Below, in pieces: positions 6,961 through 17,800 of a DNA stretch of 42,133 nt; position 1 is the stretch's first letter; every line of letters begins with the position of its first letter. Made by a program: the position numbers and the translations under genes. The DNA comes from a virus, in the IMG/VR virus record IMGVR_UViG_3300020456_000028, positions 1-42,133 of that record; one strand, written 5' to 3'. A model generated the notes under the pieces. It was given only the letters and a program-made list of their open reading frames with translations. It made no database searches and was not told the origin of the DNA.

Positions 6961-8252
6961 TGTTTAATCCAAAAGAAAATTTATTGGATCAGCAGCTTGC
7001 CGTGTCTGGTCTGGAAATGCAATTTTTTAGAGACCTAATCACTACTGGTGCTTATAGTCGTAATAAAAAGGCAAAGAAAAACGAAAGGAAGCAGAAAAAA
7101 GCAGCCGAGAGAATGGCTCGGATTCAAAACGAGCATAACGATAAACTTGATGCAGCTGATAAAGCTAATTATCAAGCGATGCGTGACTTTACACACGAAA
7201 CCAATGTAACTAATTGGGAACGTGGTAAAGAAATTCAAGACTATCAATATGCCGCGCAGCTTAATCAGTATTACAGAAGCCAATCAATAGGTCAGAGTCA
7301 ACTTCGACTTAATGAGCAGGCTAGGGGAATTGCTATTGAAGGTGAGCGGGCTGCTATTAACGAAGCTTTTATTCAGCAAAATTTCCAACACCAAGAATCG
7401 ATGTCTGCCTTAAAGCAGACTTACGCTGAACAAAGTATTAACCGGGCTGAACAAAACATCCAGCTTGCTGGTATTAATAACCGGCAACAGTTTGGTGCTA
7501 TGAGCATCGAAAATGAATTGAAGCAGCAACGTGCACAAACTGGTTTGCAAAAGGAAGCTACCATGGTTGATAGTCTAGTTGCTCAAGGTACTGCTCAACT
7601 AGGCCAAGCTGGTAAATCTAACGCTAAAGCACAGCAAGCTAACATGGCAACGCTTCATCGTTCACTTATGGCGTTGGATACAGAGTTGTCTGGTAAAAAA
7701 GTGACAGCAGCAATACAAATGGCAGAGCTTAATGCTGATGCATCTCTTTCTAAAATGGGCGTTGGTCTTAATCTAAAAAGGATTGAAAACGCTATTTCAG
7801 ATGCTGAAGGCGCTGCTCAAGCTAATATTCAAGTCCTTAATGAAAACATGCGAAGCTTGCTGGCTCAAGCTGAGCGTAACGTTCAACAAATTGACTTGGA
7901 AAGGAGGGTTGCTGACGCCAACACACGGGCAAGTATGATGATCAAACCACAACGTTTGTCATATGATCCTGAGCCGCAGATGCCCCCTGAGCGTGAGTTT
8001 GTTGACCGTATGGAAGTAGTTCCTGGGTTTGTCCCAGAAGCTCATCAGGAAAACCTGTGGTCTGCAGGTATCAGCACTGTTGGTTCTGTTGTCAGCACAG
8101 TTGCTACTGGCGTTGGTGCAATCAATGCTGTTAATCAAGCTGGTGGTCTTGGCGCTATGGTGGGTAATTTCTTTGGCAGCGGAGGTCCACCTTCAGTTCC
8201 CGGTATAACACCTCCAGTTACACTACCAGGTAGCGTGGGGGCAATTGGTTAA
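6960..8252 (+). CDS. Internal virion protein (T7 gp14 position)
   Basis: The 430-residue product lies between tail tube B and two giant internal proteins, where T7 carries gp13/gp14. The first half is long, charged, Gln/Ala-rich helix (AKKNERKQKKAAERMARIQNEHNDK, then many heptad-like stretches to about residue 320). The C-terminus has an alanine/glycine/valine-rich hydrophobic segment (ISTVGSVVSTVATGVGAINAV) and a proline-rich tail, which could enter a membrane during DNA ejection. I chose the ATG at 6960 over the TTG three bases earlier because of the AGGAGGG site at 6949-6955. The assignment to ejection proteins is by position and architecture. Confidence 0.82.
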   Translation: MFNPKENLLDQQLAVSGLEMQFFRDLITTGAYSRNKKAKKNERKQKKAAERMARIQNEHNDKLDAADKANYQAMRDFTHETNVTNWERGKEIQDYQYAAQLNQYYRSQSIGQSQLRLNEQARGIAIEGERAAINEAFIQQNFQHQESMSALKQTYAEQSINRAEQNIQLAGINNRQQFGAMSIENELKQQRAQTGLQKEATMVDSLVAQGTAQLGQAGKSNAKAQQANMATLHRSLMALDTELSGKKVTAAIQMAELNADASLSKMGVGLNLKRIENAISDAEGAAQANIQVLNENMRSLLAQAERNVQQIDLERRVADANTRASMMIKPQRLSYDPEPQMPPEREFVDRMEVVPGFVPEAHQENLWSAGISTVGSVVSTVATGVGAINAVNQAGGLGAMVGNFFGSGGPPSVPGITPPVTLPGSVGAIG

Positions 8253-8263
8253 ACATTTAAACT

Positions 8264-10846
8264 ATGGCACGTATCCAGTATCAATCCGCTGCACGTAGCA
8301 GGGGATTTAGTCCACAACAATTAAGTACAGCGGGTATTGACCGGATGCGTGAAGACAGCAACCGGCTTATCCAAGGCATGGAGGCACGTCGTCGTTCTGA
8401 AAACGAACGGCGTGATGAAGAACTCCAGGCGATGAAAGAAGACGCTGCTTACACTGAAAGGATTGAGCGTGAGAACCAAAAGATTGCTCTTTACAATGAA
8501 GAGCAACGTGGTAAGGCAATGATCGAACCCACTAAAACTGAGGGGGTCGGTGAGATGTTTACCGGTCTTATGGAGTTTAGTGGTACCCTTTCTAAAGCTA
8601 TTACTCAAGAGGCTAACCGACAAACTAAACGTAACGTCGCTGCTGCATTGGCAGAGCCTATTAGTATTGAGCAAGAACTAGAAGCAGCAAAAGCCAGAAG
8701 GGCTCAGACTGACGGTGGTATTAAACTTAATACCGAAATACGTATCAACGCACTTTTAACAGGTGAAGATCCTGTTGATACAATTAAGAGTCACGTAAGT
8801 AACCCTGCTATTGTTGGTAAGGCAGCACAAGTGTATGACAACCGTCGCGCTAAATTGCTTTACGATACACTGCGTGATGAATACATGATGTCTACTGACA
8901 AAATTTTTGTCGGTGATGATGGTAAATTATTTTCTGGTGTAGAAGCTGGTGGTGACGCTAACCTTACTAGGCAGCTTCATCAACGTCTTAAACAAGATGT
9001 GTTGATTACATTAGGTAACCCTAACCCTGTGTATTTGTCAGAAGCTTTTAAAGCTATTGACGAAAGTAACACATCGTTTGTAAACAGAGCTAGAACCGAA
9101 CAGAAAAAACGGTTTGAGGCTGAGGCTGAGGCTCAGATTGACACCTTGTACAGCAGCGGTGATCCTGAAAACATCATCAGTGCTTTTAATCATTCCGTTG
9201 CTAATTTTGGTCATACATGGGCTTTAGATAGATATCAGGAAGAGTATTCCAAAGCTGATAGCAATGAAAAAGTTTTGCTGTCAATGGATCTAAAGGGTAA
9301 CGGTAAAACCTTTGGTGAAGAATTTCCCAACCGTGTTACAGCTGGTGCCCAAGAAAGAAAAAAAGCTATTGATAAACGGAACAGGATAGAAGAGCGTCTT
9401 AAGGTAGATGAGTTCCAAGCATTGGTTGACAACAACCTTGACAACATCCGTGCTGATTTTGACAAAGATCCTGAATTGACCTATTCTTATCTGCTTGACT
9501 ACGCTAATGAAAGAGGTATTGCTATGCCTGCTAGTGTTAAGCAACTGTACACCGCTGGTAAGAAAAGAAACAAAGAACTAAACAGTCAGTTGCTTGATCG
9601 TCTTGCTAGTAAAGGTATGCTAGATGGTACTTTTATTAACAGCCTGGAAGATAGTAATTTACAAAAACGTGGTAAGGAACTGTTGGCGCTTCAAAACGAA
9701 CGTAATTACGGTCCTGGTTATGCACCTTTGTTAGAAGGTGTTGAAAGTTATGCCAAAGAATTGGCTAATTTTTCTTCTACATTACCTGGCGCTACTACCA
9801 CACAAGTTGAGTTAAATAAAACAGCTATTACAAACTTTATTAAAAAGGACCTAAAAGAAACCCAAGATGCAAACCTCACCCGTAAAAACCTTGAAACACT
9901 ACTTCGTACTGCTAACAATGGGGATCCTACTAATCCCTTTTCCTACACAGAACAAGGTACTGGTAGGCAGTTCCTAAATATCGGTAAGATTGATAGGACT
10001 CGTCAAGAGATGTCAGTGTACATTTCCAAACAGGCTAAAGGTAAAACTGCCGGTCAAGTTGTTGACACACCGTATCTTTTGATGAGCGAAAAAGAGCAGC
10101 AAGAGGTTTCATCTAGAGTTGAACAAGGTCTACCATTTGTCTACCCTGATGGTATTGAGCAAGCTGCTGATATGTACGGTTTGAAACCTAGCGAAGTGTA
10201 TAACGCACAAGCTATAGCAAATAACAGAACCAGTGGCAAACAAATACCTCTTCTTACACCGAGCCCTATTGTTGACATGTACGATGGTCTGAGCCCAGCA
10301 CTTCGTAAAACATTTAAATCTGGTATTGAGAATGGTGTTAGCCAACAGGTTAACCGTGCACTGTCCCCTCAAACTGGTCGTTTACCTGTACGTGCTTCTA
10401 TGGGTGCTAGTGATTTTACTAGCCAACGTGATGCACTACAAACCGCTGCTGCTGAACTTGGTGTTGATCCTATCGACCTAGCTACTATTATTGGTTTTGA
10501 AACCGGTGGTACATACGACCCAGGTCAGGTAGGTGGAGAAGGTGATAACTACCGAGGACTTATCCAATTTGGTGGACCTGAACGTAAAGCCTATGGTGTA
10601 GTACCTGGCATGTCGTTTGAAGAGCAACTGCTCGGACCTGTAGTCGGGTACTTTAAAGATAGATTTGCTAGAGCAGGTATGAGCACAAAAGGTGCTACCT
10701 TAGAAGATTTGTACACTACAGTATTGGCTGGCAACCCTAAAGCTAACCGAGACGCTGCAGATGCTAATGGCACTACCGCACGTAGTGGTGCTAAGAGAAT
10801 GTATGACGAACATAGACCAGTAGCAATTCAACGATTTGGTTTTTAA
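8264..10846 (+). CDS. Internal core protein with C-terminal lysozyme-like domain (T7 gp15 position)
   Basis: An 860-residue protein in the T7 gp15 slot. Residues 1-700 are mostly charged helix, as in gp15-type ejection proteins. From about residue 715 there is a lysozyme/transglycosylase-like domain: DALQTAAAELGVDPIDLATIIGFETGG, where the Glu of FETGG is the likely catalytic acid, then YRGLIQFGGPERKAYGV and SFEEQLLGPVVGYF. In T7 the transglycosylase sits at the N-terminus of gp16, so here peptidoglycan cleavage appears to be attached to the neighbouring protein. It probably opens the cell wall during genome entry. The next gene starts 7 bp downstream. Confidence 0.88.
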   Translation: MARIQYQSAARSRGFSPQQLSTAGIDRMREDSNRLIQGMEARRRSENERRDEELQAMKEDAAYTERIERENQKIALYNEEQRGKAMIEPTKTEGVGEMFTGLMEFSGTLSKAITQEANRQTKRNVAAALAEPISIEQELEAAKARRAQTDGGIKLNTEIRINALLTGEDPVDTIKSHVSNPAIVGKAAQVYDNRRAKLLYDTLRDEYMMSTDKIFVGDDGKLFSGVEAGGDANLTRQLHQRLKQDVLITLGNPNPVYLSEAFKAIDESNTSFVNRARTEQKKRFEAEAEAQIDTLYSSGDPENIISAFNHSVANFGHTWALDRYQEEYSKADSNEKVLLSMDLKGNGKTFGEEFPNRVTAGAQERKKAIDKRNRIEERLKVDEFQALVDNNLDNIRADFDKDPELTYSYLLDYANERGIAMPASVKQLYTAGKKRNKELNSQLLDRLASKGMLDGTFINSLEDSNLQKRGKELLALQNERNYGPGYAPLLEGVESYAKELANFSSTLPGATTTQVELNKTAITNFIKKDLKETQDANLTRKNLETLLRTANNGDPTNPFSYTEQGTGRQFLNIGKIDRTRQEMSVYISKQAKGKTAGQVVDTPYLLMSEKEQQEVSSRVEQGLPFVYPDGIEQAADMYGLKPSEVYNAQAIANNRTSGKQIPLLTPSPIVDMYDGLSPALRKTFKSGIENGVSQQVNRALSPQTGRLPVRASMGASDFTSQRDALQTAAAELGVDPIDLATIIGFETGGTYDPGQVGGEGDNYRGLIQFGGPERKAYGVVPGMSFEEQLLGPVVGYFKDRFARAGMSTKGATLEDLYTTVLAGNPKANRDAADANGTTARSGAKRMYDEHRPVAIQRFGF

Positions 10847-10853
10847 TTAACAA

Positions 10854-13800
10854 ATGAACGATCCCTCAGAATACTCCAACCTAGGTGAGGATTTTGTGCT
10901 GGATGAGAAGGAGCGTGATACCCGTCTTTCTAACGATATGCTTGAGCATATTGAAGCTAGAGAGACGGCTTCTCAAGAGAAAGAACAAGCGCTTGATCTA
11001 CAAACCGCACAACCTGCTACGGCAGGGCAGACCACACCAGTTGAGTCAACCCCTCCGCCTTCTACGGAAGGCAGTCAAAGTCCATACAGAGATGCAGAAG
11101 GTAACATCGATTTAGAACAGATTAGAAAAGAAGGTGCTGAACTTGATATGGCAGCCGTTCAAGGTGTTGTTGATACAGCCACTGATTTTGTTAATTTTGT
11201 TCTGCCAGATTTTATCCCAGACATCCCTAAGGCAACTAAATACGAAAACAAAATTGCACAAACTGTTCGGAGCGTATCGTCTGTTGCTATCCCTACCATG
11301 GGTCTGCAAGGTCTTGGTATGCGTGGAGCAACTGCATTGCAATCGCAAGTCGTTAGTAAACTTGGACCTAGTGCTAAGATCAACCAACTAGGTAACACAG
11401 CTTTTATGAAGTTTGTGGGATCCCGTGGTATTGAAGCTGGTGCTTCTGTTACTGTGGGTGCTGTCGCCTCTGAATATGAAGAGGACAACCTGCTCGGTTC
11501 ACTTAAACAAAACTGGCCTGAGACTTGGGATTTTATTCCTGATAGTTGGGCTACTCTTGCTGGAGAAGCACCAGATCTTAAACGGCAAAAGAATATTAAC
11601 GAAGATCTGGCAATGGGTTTTCTAATTCCTTTTGTTAACTTTGCTGGTAAATTTGTCACAGCTGTAGGTGAAGTAAAGGACGTATTTAAGAATGCTCCTA
11701 AAATTGTTGGTGAAAGCGATCAGGCTGTAAAGTACCTTGCTGCTAACAAACCAAAACCTGTTAGTGATGTACCTGAAGAGGCACTGCTTGAGTATCAAGT
11801 TAAGCAAGATGAAGCACTAGATGAGTTGGGTTATTACAACGCAAGTAAAACAACTGACCCTAACATCCCCCTTAAAGGTGTGCATGACATGTACGAGTTC
11901 CGTGAAACCGGTCTTCGTACTGTAGATGATTTTGGTATCGTTGGTGCTAGTATTGATGCTGCACGTATTCAAGGCAACAAAGGTACTGTTTATGGTCGTC
12001 TAGGTAACTTTATTAGTGGTCCTGCTCTTAAGTATGGTACCGAAACAGCCGGTGGTGTCGAAGAGATTACCATTGGTCTAACTAAGCAGCTAAAAGAAGC
12101 TGACCGTGTTGGTATGGTTGCTGATGATTTTGCTGTGTCTGCTGATGAAGTAATTGAAGCAGGTGATAAACTTGTTCTAGAACTGTTTGACCCTACTGCT
12201 AGTATTGACGACATGCGTCGTATGCTTGACCCCCAGATTGTTAAAAATCAGGCTGGTGTTGAGGTACTAGCAAAGGACGGTTATATTGATGCTCTTGGTT
12301 CTATTAATACTTTGGTAAAAGAATTCCAAGGTATGGATGTTGCACGTGCTCAGGCATATACTGCAACGTCTATGGCTGGTCAAATTGCTGACCTGTCTGA
12401 GGGTATTAGAATTAACCGTGGTTCTGTTGCTATTGAAAACGCACAAGAACAAATCCTAGATAAAATTAACTTCCTGCAACAACTGGTCGGCTCTACTCGT
12501 TACTTTACCCAACAAAAGAAGGGTATTGCAGCTCTTGGTGAGAAAGCTAAGAACCTGTTTAAAACACCTCAACAGATTGCTGACGAGATTAAAGAAGGTT
12601 ATCCTACTGCTCTTCGACAGATCCAGACTGATAGTGAAAAGTTTACTGAGAATTGGATGTGGTTGCAGAAAAACCGTCCTGACATCTTAGATTCTTTCCT
12701 TGAGTTGTATGAACTAAGCGATGGTAGGATTAACACCATTGCGAAAATGAATGAGGACATTCTTAACAGCTTTGTTAATTTTCGTCCTATCTTTGATCCT
12801 AATCCAGATCAACCTAACATCATTGCACAGGCTGTACGTGCTAATTACTTTAACAGCTTGCTGTCTGCAATCGGTACTGCAGGTAAAGCTCTGTATGGCA
12901 ACCTCAGTGGCCTTGTAGGTGAGCCTATTTCCTACTTTGGTGGGTCTATACTCCACAAGGATATGAAATCTCTACAACGCGGTTGGATGGCTTATAGCGC
13001 TATCTTTGATACACAGAAGAAGGCATTACCTTATGCTGGGCAGATGTTTACAAAAGCATCACAAAACCCCAACGCTGTAAAAGGACAGTCTCGTCTTGAC
13101 CTTGTTATTAAACAAGAGGAAAAGCTAGACCAATACCGCTATATTGCTGAACAAGAGGCTGCACGTGGTAACAACGGATTTAAATTCCTTGTTAAACAAT
13201 ACGAGGAGATGCAAGCTATGGCTGCTGATCCTGTGTTCCGTCTTGTACCTAACCTGTTTACAGGGTTTGATGCTTGGACTGGTGCTACCTTGGCTAATGC
13301 TCAGGCACGTTTCCGTGCAATGGATGAGCTAGAACGTCTCGGTGAAGCAGTTACCCCAGCTAGAATCAAAGAGCTTGCTGATGTTGAATACAACAGCATG
13401 TTTGGCGCTGACGGTTTGATTAAGGACAAGGCTGTTAAATATAGCACAGCTGATATTGCACTTAACCTTGACACTGGGTTGAGTAAAGATGTAGGTAATT
13501 TGCTACAAACTCTGCCTGGATTGGTTCCGTTCCTTACATTCCCGACAACAATGATGAACATTGTACGGGTTGCGGACGACTACCTTCCGGCACCTCTCCG
13601 GTCTTTCCAGAAAGATGTTAATGAATTGGCATACACGTCTGTCAAAACTTTTATGGAAAACCCTGAGCAAATGGAAACTATTCTTAGGGCTCGTGGTCAT
13701 AAAGTAGAGTTGATGGATGAAACCGCTAAACTTAACACTCTTATTGATCTAAAGAATCGGACGTTAGGTCGTAAGGCTATTGGTACTTTTGTGACCTCTA

Positions 13801-14858
13801 TGGTTGTTGGTAATGTCCTTAAAGATAAACTGTTCGGTGATGGTCTTTTTGCTGTTACTGGTGATGGTAATGTAGATCGGCAGCTTAACACTGCACGGAT
13901 GAAGAACAGCAACTTTAAACCACGTTCGGTTGTTGCTGAAGATGGTACTAGGTTTGAGTATAATGAACTGCTTGGTCCTGGTCTAAGTAACTGGGTTGCA
14001 GCTGTGGCTAACATTGCTGACAACTTTGATATGCTTGGTGAAGCTGCTACTGAAAATCTTTTTGAAAAAGCCAGCTTTATCCTTGCTGCTGCATTAACAG
14101 ATCCTGCTGGTATTTCTGCTTTGCGCCCCCTAGTAGAAACAATGAGTGGTAATAAATTTGCTGCTAATCGTTTTGTTGCCGGACAAATCAATTCACTTGG
14201 TCCTTTGGGCGGTCTGCGTAATGAATTTGGTAAAATCCTTGACGGTGGTCTGAAAGATCTGAACAACGATATTATTGAGATGATGGGCGACCGTAATAGA
14301 ATTATCGGTCTGGTCGATCAAACAAACCGCCTTCCTACTGTTATCAGCCCTGTTAGTGGTGAAGCCCCTAATAAATACAGTATGTTGCAACGTGTCTGGA
14401 ACACTTATTCTCCTTTGAAAATCCATCCAGCTATGACAAAGGAAGAAAAGTTTTTGTATGACATTGAATATGATGTATCATCTGCATTTAAGAAACGTCA
14501 AGGCGTAGATCTAACTGCTGCTGAACGTAACGAGCTAAATGCTGTAATGGGTAAGCATGGTTTCTTTAGAAATGAAGTTGCTCGTATTGCTAAGACAGCT
14601 GAGGCGCGTAATACTATTAAAGAATTGAGAGCAATGCGACGGCCACCGAACTTTGTCGGTTCTCAAGATGTACCTATTGCTAAATATGATCAAATTCATA
14701 TGATGCTTCGTGATGCACAAAAAGCTGCTGAGCAACGTGCATTTGAAAGCCTTGACCCTGAAATGCGTAATGCTATTGAGCAACGTATTATGGTGAAAAA
14801 GATCAATGATCAACGGGCTGAACAAGGTTTAAACCCTATCCCAACTAATCGTTATTAA
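10854..14858 (+). CDS. Giant internal virion/ejection protein (T7 gp16 position)
   Basis: The 1334-residue product occupies the place and size class of T7 gp16 (1318 residues), the large internal protein ejected to form the DNA channel across the periplasm and inner membrane. The N-terminus is acidic and Pro/Thr-rich (to about residue 80). Long helical stretches follow, with several weakly hydrophobic segments (VGAVASEYEE, GLVPFLTFPTTMMNIV, FVTSMVVGNVLKD). I see no lysozyme motif at its N-terminus, consistent with the domain being on the preceding protein. Identification is by synteny and length; sequence conservation in this family is low. Confidence 0.87.
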   Translation: MNDPSEYSNLGEDFVLDEKERDTRLSNDMLEHIEARETASQEKEQALDLQTAQPATAGQTTPVESTPPPSTEGSQSPYRDAEGNIDLEQIRKEGAELDMAAVQGVVDTATDFVNFVLPDFIPDIPKATKYENKIAQTVRSVSSVAIPTMGLQGLGMRGATALQSQVVSKLGPSAKINQLGNTAFMKFVGSRGIEAGASVTVGAVASEYEEDNLLGSLKQNWPETWDFIPDSWATLAGEAPDLKRQKNINEDLAMGFLIPFVNFAGKFVTAVGEVKDVFKNAPKIVGESDQAVKYLAANKPKPVSDVPEEALLEYQVKQDEALDELGYYNASKTTDPNIPLKGVHDMYEFRETGLRTVDDFGIVGASIDAARIQGNKGTVYGRLGNFISGPALKYGTETAGGVEEITIGLTKQLKEADRVGMVADDFAVSADEVIEAGDKLVLELFDPTASIDDMRRMLDPQIVKNQAGVEVLAKDGYIDALGSINTLVKEFQGMDVARAQAYTATSMAGQIADLSEGIRINRGSVAIENAQEQILDKINFLQQLVGSTRYFTQQKKGIAALGEKAKNLFKTPQQIADEIKEGYPTALRQIQTDSEKFTENWMWLQKNRPDILDSFLELYELSDGRINTIAKMNEDILNSFVNFRPIFDPNPDQPNIIAQAVRANYFNSLLSAIGTAGKALYGNLSGLVGEPISYFGGSILHKDMKSLQRGWMAYSAIFDTQKKALPYAGQMFTKASQNPNAVKGQSRLDLVIKQEEKLDQYRYIAEQEAARGNNGFKFLVKQYEEMQAMAADPVFRLVPNLFTGFDAWTGATLANAQARFRAMDELERLGEAVTPARIKELADVEYNSMFGADGLIKDKAVKYSTADIALNLDTGLSKDVGNLLQTLPGLVPFLTFPTTMMNIVRVADDYLPAPLRSFQKDVNELAYTSVKTFMENPEQMETILRARGHKVELMDETAKLNTLIDLKNRTLGRKAIGTFVTSMVVGNVLKDKLFGDGLFAVTGDGNVDRQLNTARMKNSNFKPRSVVAEDGTRFEYNELLGPGLSNWVAAVANIADNFDMLGEAATENLFEKASFILAAALTDPAGISALRPLVETMSGNKFAANRFVAGQINSLGPLGGLRNEFGKILDGGLKDLNNDIIEMMGDRNRIIGLVDQTNRLPTVISPVSGEAPNKYSMLQRVWNTYSPLKIHPAMTKEEKFLYDIEYDVSSAFKKRQGVDLTAAERNELNAVMGKHGFFRNEVARIAKTAEARNTIKELRAMRRPPNFVGSQDVPIAKYDQIHMMLRDAQKAAEQRAFESLDPEMRNAIEQRIMVKKINDQRAEQGLNPIPTNRY

Positions 14859-14863
14859 ACAAA

Positions 14864-17800
14864 ATGGCGTGCACTGACGTACAAACAATTCAAGCTGGAA
14901 ACGGGTCAAAGACACAATTTTCTTTTGACTTCCCGTACATTTTTAAATCTGAAATCCACGTTTACTTCTGGAACGCGGCTACAAAAGAATACGACGAAAA
15001 ACTTACGACAGATAGCACCTACCCCTGGCGTATTACTGATGCTAACCCCACCATTGTGGAGTTTACCGGTACTGCGCCACCGTCACCTACCACACCAACG
15101 GATCCAGGTGAGCCTACTGTTGACAACGTTAAGATCCGCCGCATTACTAAGGTTGACGACATCCGTGCTTTGTTCAACCCTGGCTCGGCAATTAGGTCTG
15201 ATGACCTGAATAAGAACTTTGAGCAGCTTCGTTATGCTGTTCAAGAATCTAATTGTCAAGGTATTCCTGATGATGTAGATGCTTATCTTAAGAACTACTA
15301 TTGGGATAATTTTGACAGCACTGTTTATTCTACTGAAACCTGGGTTAGTAGTGACGCAAAGGTTGCTACAACTGCTGCGATGGACGCACGATTCCAGGAT
15401 GAATCGACAGAAACCTTTACTAAGGCTGAGCTTGCTTCAGCTAGCAATGTAATCCCTGATAACGACACAGCCGTTCCTACCACAGGTGCTGTTAAGGATT
15501 ATGTTGATCACGTAGTTGAAACCGATGTCCTTGTTAACAGCACTGGTCTTGAAAAAAGTGCTAGCAATGGTCAGGTAACTCTTGGTATTGCTGCTGGTTC
15601 TGTTGATCTTGATCGGATCAAAGCAGCTGACATCATCACTTCATCGGAATCTAACCCTAATAACGATACTACTATCGCAACTACAGCTAAGATCGATGAT
15701 ATGATCGATGCTGCTATTACTGGTGATATTGCAGGTTCTGATGGTGTTTCAATTACTAATGATGGTGATGGTACTATTACTGTTGGTTTGAGTGACGGCG
15801 GTGTCGATCTTGATAAAATTAAGGATGCTGATAAGATTACTTATGCCGAGCAAAACGCTGGATCTCCCAGCCCTGCTGATAGTAATATCTTTACAGCATC
15901 TGCATCTGCACGTCGTTTTGATACCCTTGTACAAACTAGCATTCCTAGTGGTACAGATTGGGAAACTGGTAAGACCTGGCTTCAAAATGATGATGACCAA
16001 ACCCTTAAAATTTGGAATGGTAGTACCTGGCTAGACGTTGCGTCTGGTGGTTCTTTCCGTACCCAAGATAAAGTCATCTACGTTGATGCTACCGGTGGTG
16101 ATGATTCTAAAACCGGTCACCGTATTAGTGGTCCTAAGCTGACTATTAAAGATGCTATCAATGACATCAATGCTGACATCAGCACGTCTATTAAGACTGC
16201 TGGTTCAGGCTATACCAACGGTTCTTACACTAACGTGCCTATTACTGGTGGTACTACTGGATCTGGTCTGCAAGCTAACATTACTGTTTCTGGTAATGCA
16301 GTAACCGCTTGCACTGTTACAAGCACAACTACACTAGAAGATTATCAAATTGGTGATATTCTATCTGCTGCTGACTCTAACCTTGGCGGCGGCGGTGGTT
16401 CTGGTTTTGAGCTGGAAGTGACTGGTGGTGGTGATGGTATGACCGTCATTGTTTCTGCTGGTGTTTACCAAGAGGCAGCACCTATCCAGATCAAACGCCG
16501 TAACGTGTCTATTATTGGTATGGCGTTGCGTAGCTGTATTGTACACCCAACCGTTGCAACACAAGGTGATCAATCAGATGGTAACCATGCATTGTTTGAG
16601 CTAAACAGCGGTTCATTTATTCAAAACCTAACGTTGACTGGCATGAAGGCTAGCAACTCTGGTACCAATACTTTGGACTCAGCACTGCCTGCACGTCAGG
16701 GTTGGAACTTTGCTTTCTACAACAACTGTTTCCTTAGTAAGTCTCCGTACATCCAAAACTGTACTAACTTTTCTGATAGTGAAATTGATAACAGCGATCT
16801 TCGTGCTCACCGCCCGCGTGGTGGTACTGCTGGTGACACCGATTCTGCACCTACTGGTGGCGGTATGCTGGCTGACGGTGCTGTACCTAAGAGCACTAGC
16901 CCGCTCCGGTCGATGGTGGCTGACAGTTATACCCATGTCGGTTTGAATGGTCCTGGCATCCTTGTTACTAACAACGGTTATACACAATGTACCTCTAGCT
17001 ATGCATTCTTTAACAAGTACCACATCAAATGTTTGAATGGTGGTCAGGCTAACCTGGCTGCTTCTACCACTGACTTTGGTGATGAAGCATTAGTTGCTGA
17101 TGGTAAATCTACCACGGCAATTTTCACATCTACAGTAGATGGTGCGAAGGCTGACGGATCTACTACCTTTAACATTGATGCACCTACTGCTGGTAGTGGT
17201 TGGTTTGGTGATGCTCAAAGACCTGCTAGCAACATGTTGGTGACTGTAAATAGTATTACCTATCCTGTGTTGTCTGCTGCTGCTAATGGTAGTGGTTGGA
17301 CAGTTACTATTAGCCGTCCTAATGCTAACAAGCGTAGCGAAAACCTTGGTTTGAATGGTGCTATTGCCGACGGCGCTGCTGTATCGTTCTTCCTACGTTC
17401 TATGATCGCTTCTAGTGGTCACACGATGGAATATGTAGGTAGTGGTACTAACTACAATGCACTGCCTGAAAATGGTGGTGTTCCTAATGCCGCTAAACAA
17501 ATTGTCGAAAGTAATGACGGTAAAATCTGGACTGCTATTACTGACCACAACGGTAGATTTGCGATTGGCGATTTCTTTACGGTCGATCAACGTACTGGTA
17601 GTATTGAGTTTAGTGGTGGTTCAGTCGCATTTGACGTTGTAACTGACGAAACACCTGAACTTGGTGGTCAACTAGATGCATTGAATAATAAGATTGTCAA
17701 TCTTGGTACGCCAACTGCCGCCGCCGATGCTGCTACTAAAGGTTACGTTGATACTACTGCAGCTGGTATATTAAATGTTGTTGAGGATACTACGCCCCAG

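Noticed and set aside
11159-14266. Long minus-strand open frames within the gp16-like gene (11159-11659 and 13697-14266)
   Set aside because: They are Ser/Arg/Leu-rich mirror frames of a gene with strong codon bias and have no credible protein features.
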